A stretch of 64,000 bases of DNA from Eledone cirrhosa (lineage: Eukaryota; Mollusca; Cephalopoda; Octopoda; Eledonidae). A model generated the notes under the pieces. The model saw only the letters and a program-made list of their open reading frames with translations, did not search any database and was not told where the DNA came from. This document shows positions 1-11,329 of this stretch, one piece after another. The stretch's first letter is position 1; every line of letters starts with the position of its first letter. Where the stretch lies: NCBI GenBank assembly GCA_964016885.1, contig OZ024740.1:301189286-301253285 (forward strand), given 5' to 3'. Made by a program: the position numbers and the translations under genes.

Positions 1-837
1 TACCTCTTATAGGTCTACTAGGGCAGAAACATCTAAGGTCATGGCTGTCTAGGTAGTCAGTGTCGTAGGTAAGTCTAAGTAGGAGGCCCAGTTCGTCTGT
101 GTCGACGTCGCAGAACTCCACCTCACTCTCAATGATCATCTCCACACATCTTTTCACAGCAAAATCAATGTTAATGGATGTGACACCACATCCATGCTGC
201 CTATTATGCAGTTGGATAGGCTCCTGTTTTTGTTGCACTCACTGATTCTGCTGAGGAGGTCCTCTATACTTTCACATACATCTGGGGACATCTTGATTAT
301 GGGGCGTATAACCATTGAGAGGAAGTAGGAGATCCTGTAGTTGCTAGCTATATTAGCTCCGCATACGGGTCTTGTTGGTGGTCCTGTTGTCGGGTCGTCG
401 ACTGTCTTGTAGTCTTTGCGGAGCCCATACAAGTGTGGTATGCCATTGTTAGACGCCTGGAAGTTGTTGGCAGTGCGTCTGCTTGGCTTTAGGATGTCAG
501 TCCACATCATCATGTGAGCGTTGAGGATTTTTTCTTACCCATCGTGTGTTTGTTGTGCAACTTCGCTCGTGTTGGTGATGTGGAGTTGCATAGCCTCGAT
601 GTAGTTCGGCATGCTATCTATTGACATCCTACCAGACTTATCTGTGGGTAGACACACTACCTCACCATCCCTTGTGCGCTGCTTGAGGCTAACCAAGCCT
701 TCTACAGGTTTTCTCCCAAGTTTTTGGGCCTCTGGTCTGCTCTGTCTCTTAGTATACCTGTCTACTACTTGTCTAATCTTATTTCTAGCTATGGTGAACT
801 GTGCCTCTGTCTCGTCATCTATTTGCTGTCTCGTCAT
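1..837 (-). pseudogene. PLE reverse transcriptase, N-terminal part, inverted
   Basis: Two minus-strand reading frames (837-535 and 513-154) and a third continuing to base 1 encode the N-terminal and first palm part of a Penelope-type reverse transcriptase. Visible signatures are a lysine/arginine-rich segment, a GIPHLYGLRKDYK stretch, a TRPVCGANIASNYRIS stretch equivalent to the 'RPIVS' region of PLEs, and an IGSMDV segment that fits RT motif A. A frame change falls right after motif A near base 165; the frame continuing to base 1 ends in a CFCPSRPIRG segment. The same segment, with one substitution, starts the plus-strand half, which shows that the two parts were once contiguous. The break at 513-535 is another lesion. 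Not functional in this form. Confidence 0.72.
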
Positions 838-840
838 CTA

Positions 841-880
841 TTAGATGTTTCTGGCCTAGTAGACCTATAAGAGGTAGACC
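841..880. repeat. short inverted repeat of the window start (PLE junction)
   Basis: Bases 848-880 are the reverse complement of bases 1-33, apart from about one base; the match includes GTAGACCTATAAGAGGTA. It marks the point where the PLE changes strand. Just left of it, CTCGTCATCTAT occurs twice in direct orientation (about 812-841), so the junction carries a small duplication too. Confidence 0.75.
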
Positions 881-1865
881 CCCCACCATAACCTCAATGG
901 CAAAAAAGACTCCCATGGGAAGGTGGATTGGGTGGACCAAAGCTATACGGACCCCCCAAAACAATGATCAGGTAAGAAAAATGGTCGCACATGCAATAGG
1001 GGCTAGTATCAAAACTACCCTAAAGGGCCACATATTTAAGTTCAATGAGAAAATCTGCACCCAAAATGAGGGAGCAGCCATCGGCGTCAGCATAGCTGGT
1101 GATGTTGCCAACCTTTTCATGGTATGGTGGGAAAGGAGACTTAAAGATCTCCTTAATGAAAGCTCCATAGACCTCATCATGTACTCTCGTTATGTAGACG
1201 ATATCAATATAGTTATAAGAACACCCCCACTAGAGAGCACTAACAAGTTTGATTTAGAACGTAGAACGATGGAAAGCATCCAGCAGATAGCAAATTCCAT
1301 ACACCAGAGTATAACTGTAACTATCGACTTCCCTTCCAAACACCCTAACAATAGACTACCTGTATTAGACACAGAACTCTGGATTAACACTATAGACGAG
1401 AGAGCCCAAATTCTCCACTCACACTATGCTAAACCCATGGCCTCCAAATACCTGATACTCAAAAACTCAGCAATGTCCAGTAGTGCTAAGTTTAATATTC
1501 TGATCGCAGATTTGGTACGAGTGATGAATAATGTGTCCAGCATGTGCGACCCAACAGAAATGGAAAGACACATCCAACACTTCATCAACCGCATGCAGTT
1601 CCCTGGCTACAACCAAAGAGACAGGGTCAGAGTATACGAAGGAGCCATGGAAAAGTATAAGACCCTCATAGAACTGGACATGAAAGGAATTTGCCCATTA
1701 TACAGGAGCAAATCATGGAATAGCTTAGATAGGGCTAGACATAAGATAGGGAAGGCCACATCATGGTACGACAACCAGAGATATCAGAGTGTCATGTTTG
1801 TGGACGCCACCCCTGGAGGGAAATTAGCTAACCAGTGTAGAAAGGCCCTGAGAAAGACCACTTAA
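841..1865 (+). pseudogene. PLE reverse transcriptase, palm and thumb
   Basis: This plus-strand frame is open from about 801 to 1865. Its element-derived part starts near 841 with a CFWPSRPIRG segment that duplicates the end of the minus-strand half. A GAAIGVSIAGDVANLFM stretch fits RT motif B, and SRYVDDINIVI contains the catalytic YVDD box (bases 1191-1202). The C-terminal part has the LPVLDTEL segment seen after the palm in Penelope-type enzymes, then a basic thumb region. The frame ends at a TAA near 1863. The neighbouring GIY-YIG region lies one frame away, so a single-base indel near 1862 probably separated them. Confidence 0.75.
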
Positions 1866-2347
1866 AAATAAAGGTGGTAGAAAAGCCAGGAACCACCATA
1901 AAATCCCTGATCAGCAAAACCTACCCTGTTAAGAAAACCCACTGTACCAATAGGAAATGTATCATATGTAAGGTGAACCCCCGGATAAACTGTAAAACTA
2001 GAAACGTAGTCTATAGCATAAGATGTACAGAGGGTACTTGCAGAAACATGACAACAACATACATAGGCGAAACAGCTCGTAGCATAGGTGAAAGGATAGA
2101 CCAACACTGGGGGGAACTAAAAGGGCGAAAAAACGGGTCAGTATTATACGAACATGCTAGACAACTACATGACGGTAACTTAGACAACATAGAAATTAGA
2201 ATAATATCTAAACATAGGAATGACCGAGCAGATAGGCAAATCAGAGAGGCCAGTGAAATAGAAATTAGAAGACCAAAGCTAAACAGAAAGAATCAGCGGA
2301 ACAGCAACAACACCCAAACAAACAACACTGACCTAAGAAAAGTATAA
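1866..2347 (+). pseudogene. PLE GIY-YIG endonuclease domain
   Basis: The frame read from a GTG at 1874 gives 157 residues with no in-frame ATG at its start, as expected for a domain cut off from its upstream reverse transcriptase. Cysteines at 24, 29, 32 and 40 form the zinc-binding-like linker found upstream of the nuclease in PLEs. The nuclease core follows: VYSIR (residues 46-50), YIG (63-65), the conserved arginine at 74 in GERIDQH, and the glutamate in LYEH (93). In PLEs this domain nicks target DNA for target-primed reverse transcription. The domain looks structurally complete and is lost only through the frame break. A stand-alone GIY-YIG gene is unlikely given the upstream reverse transcriptase. 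Confidence 0.8.
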
Positions 2348-2620
2348 ATAAGTAAATAAAATAAAATAAAATAAGATAAATAAATACATACACAAGCACA
2401 ATAACAACAAGCACATAAACACACACTAGTCACCCAGCAGACACAACACTATACACACTAGTCACACAGCAAACATAACACTATACACACACGCAAACGC
2501 ATGCGCAAAGAAGACAAAATAAAATAAACAAACAAGCAAATAAATAATTAAATATATAGACAGACTGAATAAAAAATGGCGTAGACATACAACACAACAG
2601 GAGGAAAAAATATAACACCA

Positions 2621-2745
2621 CTGACGATGTTGCAGATGTGCAACGAAAGATTTATGTAAATTATGTAAACTATATATATGTTTGTGTCTATATTGTATCT
2701 GTATTATTTTTGACCGTCGGTCAGTCAATGGCAACATTGAGGACC
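2621..2745 (+). ncRNA. possible degenerate hammerhead-ribozyme-like motif and hairpin
   Basis: Bases 2621-2627 read CTGACGA, matching the CUGANGA box of hammerhead ribozymes. One extra T follows, then a perfect 6-bp stem (GTTGCA / TGCAAC, 2629-2644) with a GATG loop, directly followed by GAAA (2645-2648). About 70 bases on, a second stem-loop (2719-2745) has a TCAATG/CATTGA stem, a GCAA tetraloop and outer GGTC/GACC pairing. Hammerhead motifs are known in Penelope-like retroelements, so the position fits. The extra T, and the lack of a clean stem III or stem I partner, mean it may be decayed or fortuitous. Confidence 0.4.
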
Positions 2746-2860
2746 GATTAAGTTAGATCGCAGATATAAAAGACAGCGAGAAGCGAAAACCAACCAAACA
2801 GTGAGTGTATTCTGTTATTAATTCTGGCAATATTACACAAATATGACCCTCCCCATGTGT

Positions 2861-2864
<4 letters not shown>

Positions 2865-2916
<52 letters not shown>
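2865..2916. repeat. (AT)n microsatellite
   Basis: Uninterrupted AT dinucleotides, about 26 units. Confidence 0.97.
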
Positions 2917-2919
<3 letters not shown>

Positions 2920-5120
2920 CCCCACGTCTTTGTTTTCTCGTTAAGAACGAAATTGGCAGTCTTAAATTGCTCTCTATGCTTATAGTCAGTATGGTACAAA
3001 ATGATATAAATGTTGTTGACTTGTAATATGGATTTGGTTATCTCTCATTTCTAGCTTGCATAGTTTTACACACGATATTTTAACATTGTTATATTTTAAC
3101 ACACGGTTATCTACTAGTAATAGAGTACTGTTTAGTTCTAATTTAGTAAAATTGTTTTATCTTTAGACATCTATATGTATATTTCTTAAGCTCAGACATA
3201 ACAGTAAATAATCAAATCATAATTATACAGTGATATATCTTTTGAAGCAAAATGCTTTTAACTCCCAAAAGATTCAACGTTTTTCTCCGTCACCAAACAT
3301 TTCAAACATAGCATCTAATTGAAAAACACCATAAAATAGTTAAATAAGAAATAGAACAAATCTTATGTAAACAGACAACATAAAATTTCATATTTAAAAC
3401 ATACACAGAAAAAAACATTATTTCCATAGTTAAATATATTTCACCTCATAGAAAATAATGTTAGCTAAACTTTTAATGCAAGAAATATATCTATAGAACA
3501 AAGCTCATGGTTTGCTTGTATTACTAGTAACAAGGAAAATTAAATCTAATTCAATTTAAGAACAATAGAACTATTCAATGGAAAACGTGTTATATAAGCA
3601 AGCACTTACCATTAATTTTTTTCCGGAAGCAGGCGTTTGTGAGAGTAAATTAAAGCTGATTCGCAAAAGATAAAGGTCGCTATCAAACTTTAGAAACGTC
3701 ACTGTCAACCACTGCAAATTGGAAGAAAAATATGTCAATGCTTTGTATATTGCATACCGGTTTGTTGCACCAACCATCTACCGAAAGGTTCATAACACGC
3801 ACAATGACCAACAGAATACACGGTAGAATTTCATTGACATTCTCAATGATATTGACCCTGGATCATCCTTAGATTTGTAGCAGAATATAGGTAATATGAA
3901 GTAGAGATAGGATGGCAATTTCGAAGGAGGTTTCCGTTGTGGAGAGAGAAATAAAAATAATAACACTAATCGCAAGCCGAAGCAGAAAGAAACAAGCTTG
4001 ACGGCGTTTTTGCCGCATAGTCAGAATGGGTGATAGATTAAAATTGACCTGGTAAACGTAAAATGCATTAGTAAATCATATTTCCTGAAAGTTAAACTTA
4101 TACTAATGGAAAGCAATAGAACATGCAGAGAAGAGCTACTTTCTCTGGACATATGTCTCACGGTTGCATAACGTGCCTACGTTTTCCCCCAGGAAAGATG
4201 TCAACGAAAATGTGAAGACGCGTGCTTATTGACAGGGTACATGGAGAAATACAGTGAAAAACGAAATTAAAGTATAACAAATAGAAACTACAATATTATT
4301 TAGATATTTTCGTGCTATATTCACAGGAATAATGCTGAAAGAGATAGTTGCTTTACCAGACTAGAATTTGAGGAATGATGCACAAGTTGGTAAGCAAACG
4401 AATATGGAAGAATTTCATGGTACTTTACATGTGAAATGATGCAAAGAAAACACTACTGAATAAACAACAAGCCGAGAATGTATGTTTGTTTTACATGAAC
4501 GTATTGTGTCATGTCACGCAAGACGCCAAAAGGAATTTAAGCAGCATATCAGTATAATGTTATGAAACGTAGCATAATTAAAAGTAAAAATGGTTCAATA
4601 TTATATCCAATAATTACATTAAAATTTAAAACTATATGAGGGATTTGCGCATTCGGTGTTTGCTATATTAAATAAATAATCTAATGTTTTGTACATATCA
4701 ATAAACTGAAAATATGAATGTCCTAATTTGCATATGGTACATTCAGAAACCTTAATCATGTATAACGTACGGAATATAATTCGAAATACACATATCGAAT
4801 AAAAAACTTCATTAGAATTATACAACAAATAATTTCATGATGTGTATTTGGGTATGATGCCAACAATCCACACCTCTTATTTTAAGGATAGTTACATAAA
4901 TATAGGACTATCAATATGAGGAACGTGAATTGTTAAACACAAAAACGTAACGCCAAATCATAACTTAATGTCTTAATATGAAGCCGGACGCAAAATGTTA
5001 TATACTACGAGTACTCCCTAATCATATCTTCCAACAAGGCTTAATGCTAATTGTAATCTCATACCGTAAACATTAACCCTAGTACCTACCATTTCTCATT
5101 AACTATGTTCTATACCTATG
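2917..5120. other. unassigned AT-rich DNA, no gene seen
   Basis: Only short open frames without recognisable domains occur here, on either strand. I see no internal repeat or transposon end. It could be old intergenic or intronic DNA. Confidence 0.6.
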
Positions 5121-5124
5121 TATG

Positions 5125-5213
<89 letters not shown>

Positions 5214-5248
5214 ATCTATCTATCTATCTACCTATCTATATATATATC
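5121..5248 (+). repeat. (TATC)n microsatellite, 5' flank of LINE copy 0
   Basis: About 30 TATC units with a short TATA interruption. The LINE sequence starts directly after it, and the same TATC motif reappears on the same strand right after the LINE 3' end at 10947. Confidence 0.95.
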
Positions 5249-5390
5249 GACCGGACGTGCAATAGATCGTCGGTAAGTTTTTGTAAAATGTTCTATACAA
5301 AAACAGAATTTATAGTATGAAAATGTATATTGTTTAATAGATTAACACCAAGGTAAACTCAATTTTCGCCCATGTGGGGCGAAAATTTAA

Positions 5391-7263
5391 TTGAAAAAAT
5401 TATTGAGAAGTTTTAAAATGTTCCTAACTGTAACAATGTGTGATCTACAGAGAACGCTGGACAGCGTTGACAGCGAGAAGAGGGGGAAAGAGGCAGATAT
5501 ATCTCCCTCTACTTCCACAGAAGTATATATGGAGACAAACATCAACATAACTTCGTATTGTAAAGAAATGGATATTTGCACAACAAAATATGAAATTAAC
5601 AGCCCATAACAGACACCAAAAAATACAGAAAATGCAGAAATTGAAACAATTGACACAACTACACACGAAAAAACCAACAACAACAACAGAACTGAAAAAA
5701 CAACATTCGCACTAACTGTAATAAACAAAACAGAATATAAAGAGTTGGAAATCAGCAGTTCAAAACAGATGTCTGATGCAAAACAATTTATAACATTTGA
5801 AGAAAAAGGTGGGTTTCAAATAAACTCACCCTTGGAAATTAAACGAGAAACAGTTCGAAGAACGGTAACCTTCAGAACTGTCTTGAATAATACTAGAAAA
5901 CCAGTTTTCCTTAGTCAATGGAAAATTGATGCCACCTTGAAGGAGGCTTTGGAAAACATCGATTTTCTGTTAAGGGGCAGACTGTATGGAAGTATTTCGG
6001 TACATTTTAAAAGCGAGGGCCTCGCACAGAAGCATTCTGTGCGGCCAATCATTTCGAAAACGCATTCCTTTTTCCCTACTTACATGGGAAAAAGAACACA
6101 AAAAATAAAAATAAACACTATACCACCAAACATCAACATCTGGTGGATTTTGGTGGGGTTCCTAGAGCCAGAAAATTATGTAATTCTTTCGGCCAGGAAG
6201 TCTACCAGACAAAGGTGGGCGGGTACCTATTTGGAGGTTCTGGTGCAGATGAGGACGGAAAGAATCTCTAAAATACCCGAAAAGGTCCTAGTCGATAACA
6301 CCAACCACATTAACATTTCGGTTGAAGGAGAAAACCACATTGCTTTCGTTGTAATAGCACCACACATCGAAAGGCCTCCTGCCCTTTACAAACACGTTCA
6401 AACAAAACAATCCAAAAGAAAACATTGTTACCAACACCGACACTAAAACAATCACCACCACAAAAACAACAAGACACGAAACAAGCAAACACACCAAAAC
6501 AAACAGCCACTCAACCAACAACAACAGAAAAAACACAGACAACGCCCCTGAAGAACACAGCCTACCCCATACCACTCCATCAAAAACTACCACAAACACA
6601 CACACTTTAACACCATCACCACACAACATACCCCTACCCGACACTCCTGTCGATGATTATTGTTTAACAGATGAGGCTGCTTATCATTCTTTAAGTGAAG
6701 AAGAAGGAGATCTTCGGAAAAAAACAAATAAAGAGACACCACAAAACCCTCAACACTCCAATCACCAACACCATCACAAAACCATAGACAAAAACAACAA
6801 CAAAAACAAGACCACAGTCAAACATCCCCCTACCAGCAAAACCAACTCCAGCACCACCCCAAACACAAGCACCCACCATAAAAAGAAAGCTCCCCAACGA
6901 ACAACAAACAAAGACAAACACAACAAAAACACAAACAAAAATAACACAACAAAAACACAAACAACAATACGCATAGATCAACACAAACAACAAGAGTTTG
7001 ATGGAGGTCATCTCCAAAAACCCCAAGGTGGAGACGGAGGGCAAAACTTTCGTTAAAGTAGAATCATCTCCATACCTTAAACTTATAAGGGTTTCTATGG
7101 AGACCTATAGTGACCTGCAGAATAAATTTTCGCAGGACGTGGGCAACCCCTGGCAGAAACCCATCAACCGCGTCCTGTTAAAATGTTTCCCCACCCCACA
7201 CTACACCCTTCCAGCACGCAAATGGAGATTGAACAACCCGATCTCCAGGAAACGAAAAGGTAA
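5391..7263 (+). pseudogene. LINE copy 0 ORF1 (type C) relic
   Basis: One frame covers 5391-6446 with a single stop at 5607; further pieces follow to about 7263. Low-complexity Thr/Asn-rich linkers flank a core with a VTFRTV segment, an IPPNINIWW segment and an INISVEGE segment. These line up with VTYRTV, VPPGMTPSW and LPISVEGK in the ORF1 of copy 2, so this is a distant ORF1 homologue. The CCHC zinc knuckle that follows this core in copies 1-3 is absent; the frame reads NHIAFVVIAPHIERPP instead. The C-terminal piece (6998-7263) has a YSDLQNKFSQDVGNP segment matching YMTLKQKFPKDIGDF of copy 3. Frame breaks make it non-functional. Confidence 0.65.
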
Positions 7264-7305
7264 GTGCACCTTTTCATCCTCTTTCGCCAACTCTTCTCCA
7301 CCAAC

Positions 7306-10300
7306 ATGGCTAGTTTACGAGTTGGAAGCGTGTATGTGCGTGGTCAAGGGATACCCTGGAAACACGACCAACTTTTAAACGACCTTATGTCACACGGTAT
7401 GGATGTAATAGCCATCACCGAGTCCAGGTTCCACAACAGGCAGCAACTAACCCCCATCTTCAATGACTTTGAGATCTACGCATCTCTCTGTCAGCCAGGA
7501 GGTGGAGGGTGAGTGGCTGTCATGTTTCGGAAAAATCTTGACGTCAAAGTACAGCAAGTACACTTGGACCGGAGGGTAGACTAGTAGTCCTAGACGTGAA
7601 CAGTATTGGACGTGGAGCCTTCAGACTGGTGGCCGTTTATGCTTCGACCGGGCAATCGCAATCGCGGCCAGACATCTTTAAGCGTCTAGAGTCTTTTCTG
7701 GGAACGTCTCGCTCCTAACTTTTAATGGGGGACTGGAATTGTATCCTAGATGCACGATGGGACTAGGTGGGAGCTTCTCCTAGTAGAGGAGGCTACAACA
7801 GCCTCAACAATTCTAATCGGCCAATTCCAACTGGCCGATAGATATCGACTAGCTTTCCCGACTGCACCACAGTGGACTTGGGCAAACCGCAGCGGAACAT
7901 CTAGATCGTATTTAGATAGATTTTCGTTTAGAGAGAAGGACAAGAAGATGTTAAGTTGTCCACAAATGCACATGGTTCCCTATTCAGACCACAAACTAGT
8001 CACCTGCATAGTCAACTGTGATAGAATGCATAGACAAGGACCCGGATACTGGAAGCCTAACGTGTCACTACAGACAGGTAAAGCCTACAGTGAACTGATA
8101 AGTAGATTAGTTAAGCAACAATTGACGGGAGGAATCGTCAACAACAGATGGTGGTACTCCCTCAAGAAAGCAATTAGAGTAGAGTCGATAGACTTTAGCA
8201 GAGAGTTAGCCTTAGAGAGAAACAAAACAGAAACGGAAGGTAGTAGCCAAGGTAGAGGAGGCGCTTAATAGTGGCAACGTAGCTAGAGTGTTAGCAACGA
8301 GAACGGCACTGGACCAGTTCTTCGATGCGAAACACAAAGGCTGCGTGGTCAGAAATAAATCACGGGCTCTAGGAATCGAGGGAGAGGAAGCTGTTAGTTG
8401 GGCCCGAGTGGCAGAGACGAAAAGTGGCAACAAGTCCACGATTCAGTCTTTGAAACACCAAAACGGACGCGTGTTACTTTACCTCAAGCGGATGTGCGCG
8501 GCCTTTCAGCAGCACTTTGCGCAACTGTTCGATCAGGGTGGTGGTGTGTCGAACGGGGCAATGGACTTCGGTTCATACCTCGACGGCCTGCCGCGTCACA
8601 CGACCATGGACGCCGAGTTCTGCGAAAGACCGATCACAGCCATTGAGATACGGGACGCTCTGAGCCGCTGCGGGAAATGCAAATCCCCCGATCTAGATGG
8701 TCTACCCTATGAGTTTTACATAGGCATGTCGGACTTGTTCTCTGGCATCCTTGAGGCCGTCTACTGCAACTGGCAGCAGAACGGGAGAATTCCCAGTTCT
8801 GCAAGCAGGGGCGTAGTAACGCTGATCTGGAAAGACGAGAACAAGGGGGCCAAACTAAGCACCGTTAGGCCCATAACTCTGCTCAACACAGATTTAAAGA
8901 TTTGGCCGAGGTGTTGGCAACGAGTTGGCGCTTGTCGTCGAGAACCTGGTAGGGAAAATGGAAACATGTGCAATCCCGACCAGGTTCATAAACGACAACC
9001 TGCACCTCATGCGAAACATCATAGAGAGGGTCGGGTGTAACCCGGATTCGTTAGGGCTCTGATCAATCTGGATCAATCTAAGGCGTTCGATAGGGTCGAC
9101 CATCGATACTTCGAAGCGGTTCTCGAGGCGGCCAGTTTCGGACACGTCTTCAGAGGCTGAATCACCGCAATTCACACCAATATCTGCTTGATGGTCAAGG
9201 TTAACGGCTATCGGAGCCGTTCGCTATCACGCGTTCCTTTCGACAGAGATGCCCTCTCTCCTCAATTCTGTACGTATTAAGTCTAGAGCTACGGCTGCAA
9301 AAGTTGGAGCTGCTGCAGAGCATTCCGTTGGAACCGGGACTGCGGAAAGCGGCGTCGGTTTATGCCGAAGACGCGACGTGTCGGAAGCCTCCGAAATCGA
9401 GGCGATCAGCAAATTACTGCAGAAATACGAAAGGCTCACAGAAGAAAAACTGAACCCGGAAAAGTCTGTCGGTTTGCAACTCAGAACGAGGAGACGCAAA
9501 CCGATGTCGTCCGACAGCGTCCTCGGACGCTGGACGGACGGACTTCTGAAATTGCCCGGGGTCTGGTTCGGTCCGGACCTCCAGGTGGAAAAAAACTGGA
9601 ACGAGGTTATGGCCAAGTAATTTGCGCTCACTCAGAAGTAGGCAGAGTGCAAACTATCCTTGAAAGGTCGAGCGGAGGTGGCGAACACTTTCATAGCATC
9701 CGTCATCTACTACCGCTTGACCGTCGTGTCTTGTCGCCGTGAACACCTCACCGAGATGGAACACATGCTCTTCCAGTTCCTTTGGAAGAAGCAGGCTCCA
9801 CTGGTGAGAAGATCCGTCTGCTGGCAGCACCTTTCCAACGGAGGGCTGGGAATGCCGTGGCTGATGATGCGCAAGCATGAGCTGAGGCTACGGCATCTAC
9901 CGGTGTTCCTCACCGACCACCAACCGGTGTGAGCAGCGTTTGTGAGACAGGCCTTCCCGAAATTGTCTTACTGACGGAGCTGCAGTCCTGAGTCAAGCGA
10001 AGATCGAAGAAGATGGGTTCCTGGCACATTGAATGCGGTCAGGTACTCACAGTCCTCTGTTAAGTGGGCACAGCAATCAAGTGGAGACAAGGGCGACGAC
10101 GTGCTCGGAGAGACTCTAGGCGTCGAAGACGACGAACTCATCAGTCTGTTTGGTACGACTTTCCACGAGGGACCTATGGACAAGTTCCAAAGGTCCCTGG
10201 CCTGGCAGTGCTACCGCGGAGCTCTACCAGTTCGGAACAAGATCTACAGACACGCCCCCCCCCCCACCCCCGAAGGGATCCTTCCAAGAGGACGTATCCA

Positions 10301-10489
10301 AGATGTGGGCGGGACATTGAAACCGTCCTGCAGGCAATTGTACACTGCCCGGGCGTAACCGACCTCTGGAACTACGCGGAACAACTGGTGTCCCGTATGG
10401 GACAAATCCAGTTGACTGCCGAAGCCATAGTAAGGATCAAACCACCAACTTCTTTGAAAAACGAAAGAGTGCGGGTTGCCTCTGTATAG
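7306..10489 (+). pseudogene. LINE copy 0 ORF2 (APE endonuclease-RT) relic
   Basis: The start ATG at 7306 opens MASLRVGSVYVRGQG, equivalent to the ORF2 start of copy 2. Pieces in several frames follow the same order: endonuclease (IAITESRF; a YSDHKLV catalytic His segment near 7980), linker, reverse transcriptase (KSPDLDGLPYEFY near 8685, RPITLLNTD near 8870, a LDQSKAFDRVDH motif A near 9070) and a C-terminal domain. The polymerase YADD region near 9360 reads YAEDA and is degenerate. There is an early stop at 7510 and at least six later frame changes. A poly-C tract near 10255 causes one of these. Confidence 0.72.
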
Positions 10490-10813
10490 TTGCTATGGTG
10501 AAATAAGTTATATGGTGGACGAGATTGACAGGACTGAGGACAGATGGCTTTCTCTCCGGACAACAACTTATTCTCTTCTTTAGATACCACTTTAGAAGTA
10601 GTATCAGAGTGGAGGGAGAAGCACTGCACCCCAGTAAAATTTACTGAAAGGTGGGTAAATGTGGCACAAATGGCCCGAGTTATCGGGCCTTCTCTGTATA
10701 TAAACCTGTAGGTTGAAGAAGAGAGCAAAATGAAAAAAAGGAGCACTTGCATAACTCGCTCCTGAAGTTAAGGGTTGTTCTCTCGACGGGGTATTAAACA
10801 TCCCATTTGTGGT

Positions 10814-10834
10814 GCCTCCCCCCTATTGGGGATT
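10814..10834 (+). other. conserved C/G stem-loop in LINE copy 0 3'UTR
   Basis: The block CTCCCCCCTATTGGGGA can fold as CCCC-TATT-GGGG. The same 17 bases occur in the 3'UTR of LINE copy 2 at 52533-52549, although the surrounding UTRs differ. It lies about 110 bases before the 3' end. Confidence 0.5.
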
Positions 10835-10946
10835 TCGAGTGTTATAATTGTTTGTTTTATATATTTTTACACGATTGTATGTAAACTCCCCGGCATGTCT
10901 TTGTTTTGTGCTCTTTTCTTGTGCGCCTTTATGGCTAATAAAGAAA

Positions 10947-11052
10947 TATATCTATCTATCATTCTGCCAGTCTGTCTGTCTGACTGCCTGTCTGTTTATG
11001 TATCTATATATCTATCTATTGATCCACGTATCAATCTATCTACCAATCTATA
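10947..11052 (+). repeat. imperfect (TATC)/(TGTC)n tract, 3' flank of LINE copy 0
   Basis: TATC units directly follow the LINE end, then degrade into TGTC/TGCC and TATC variants. This mirrors the TATC tract on the 5' side. Confidence 0.85.
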
Positions 11053-11329
11053 AACCAACTGTAAAATTGAAAACAATATTCACAATCTTTATAATAGCAA
11101 AATGGAATTTAAACTGTAAAGCATATCACTGGGTAGTATGATTTGACTGTTGTATCTAGTTAAAACTTATTTTCCAACTAATGGTAGTGGAAGGAATATA
11201 ATGTTTTGTTTTGCTTGTGTCACTTATGTATATTGTATTTTATTTTATGATGATGCAGTTTAAATGATTTATTAATATGAGGTAACTTGCTCGTTCTATC
11301 CTTATATTTCAAATAATTGTTTCTACTTT

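Larger units (their letters stand above)
1..2760. mobile_element. Penelope-like retroelement (PLE), rearranged
   Basis: The two halves of one retroelement protein lie on opposite strands. The N-terminal part of a reverse transcriptase reads on the minus strand (about 840 down to 1). The rest of the reverse transcriptase and a GIY-YIG endonuclease read on the plus strand (about 841 to 2347). Reverse transcriptase followed by a C-terminal GIY-YIG nuclease with an upstream cysteine cluster is the diagnostic layout of endonuclease-bearing Penelope-like elements. The minus-strand part ends at base 1 and may continue outside the window. The right end is set loosely, after two RNA-like hairpins and before an (AT)n tract. 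The plus-strand coding part carries only one visible frame break, so the copy is fairly young. Confidence 0.8.
5249..10946 (+). mobile_element. Tx1-like LINE, copy 0 (old, in TATC repeat)
   Basis: A complete-length but decayed two-ORF LINE: 5'UTR, an ORF1 relic (5391-7263), an ORF2 relic (7306-10489) and a 3'UTR ending in TAATAAAGAAAT. Both flanks are TATC microsatellite, in the same strand sense. ORF2 is clearly related to that of copies 1-3 (38-64 kb) but, by eye, only at roughly 50-60% amino-acid identity. It is therefore a separate, older subfamily. The N-terminal APE endonuclease, the reverse transcriptase and a C-terminal CCHC followed by 'LW' fit the Tx1 group of the L1 superfamily; the clade assignment is from memory. 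Confidence 0.8.

Noticed and set aside
6288..7044. Minus-strand open frames rich in Val/Phe/Cys
   Set aside because: They are antisense shadows of the Thr/Asn/Pro-rich ORF1 linker of LINE copy 0. Equivalent shadows lie opposite ORF1 at 39485-40155, 48053-48735 and 60517-61107.
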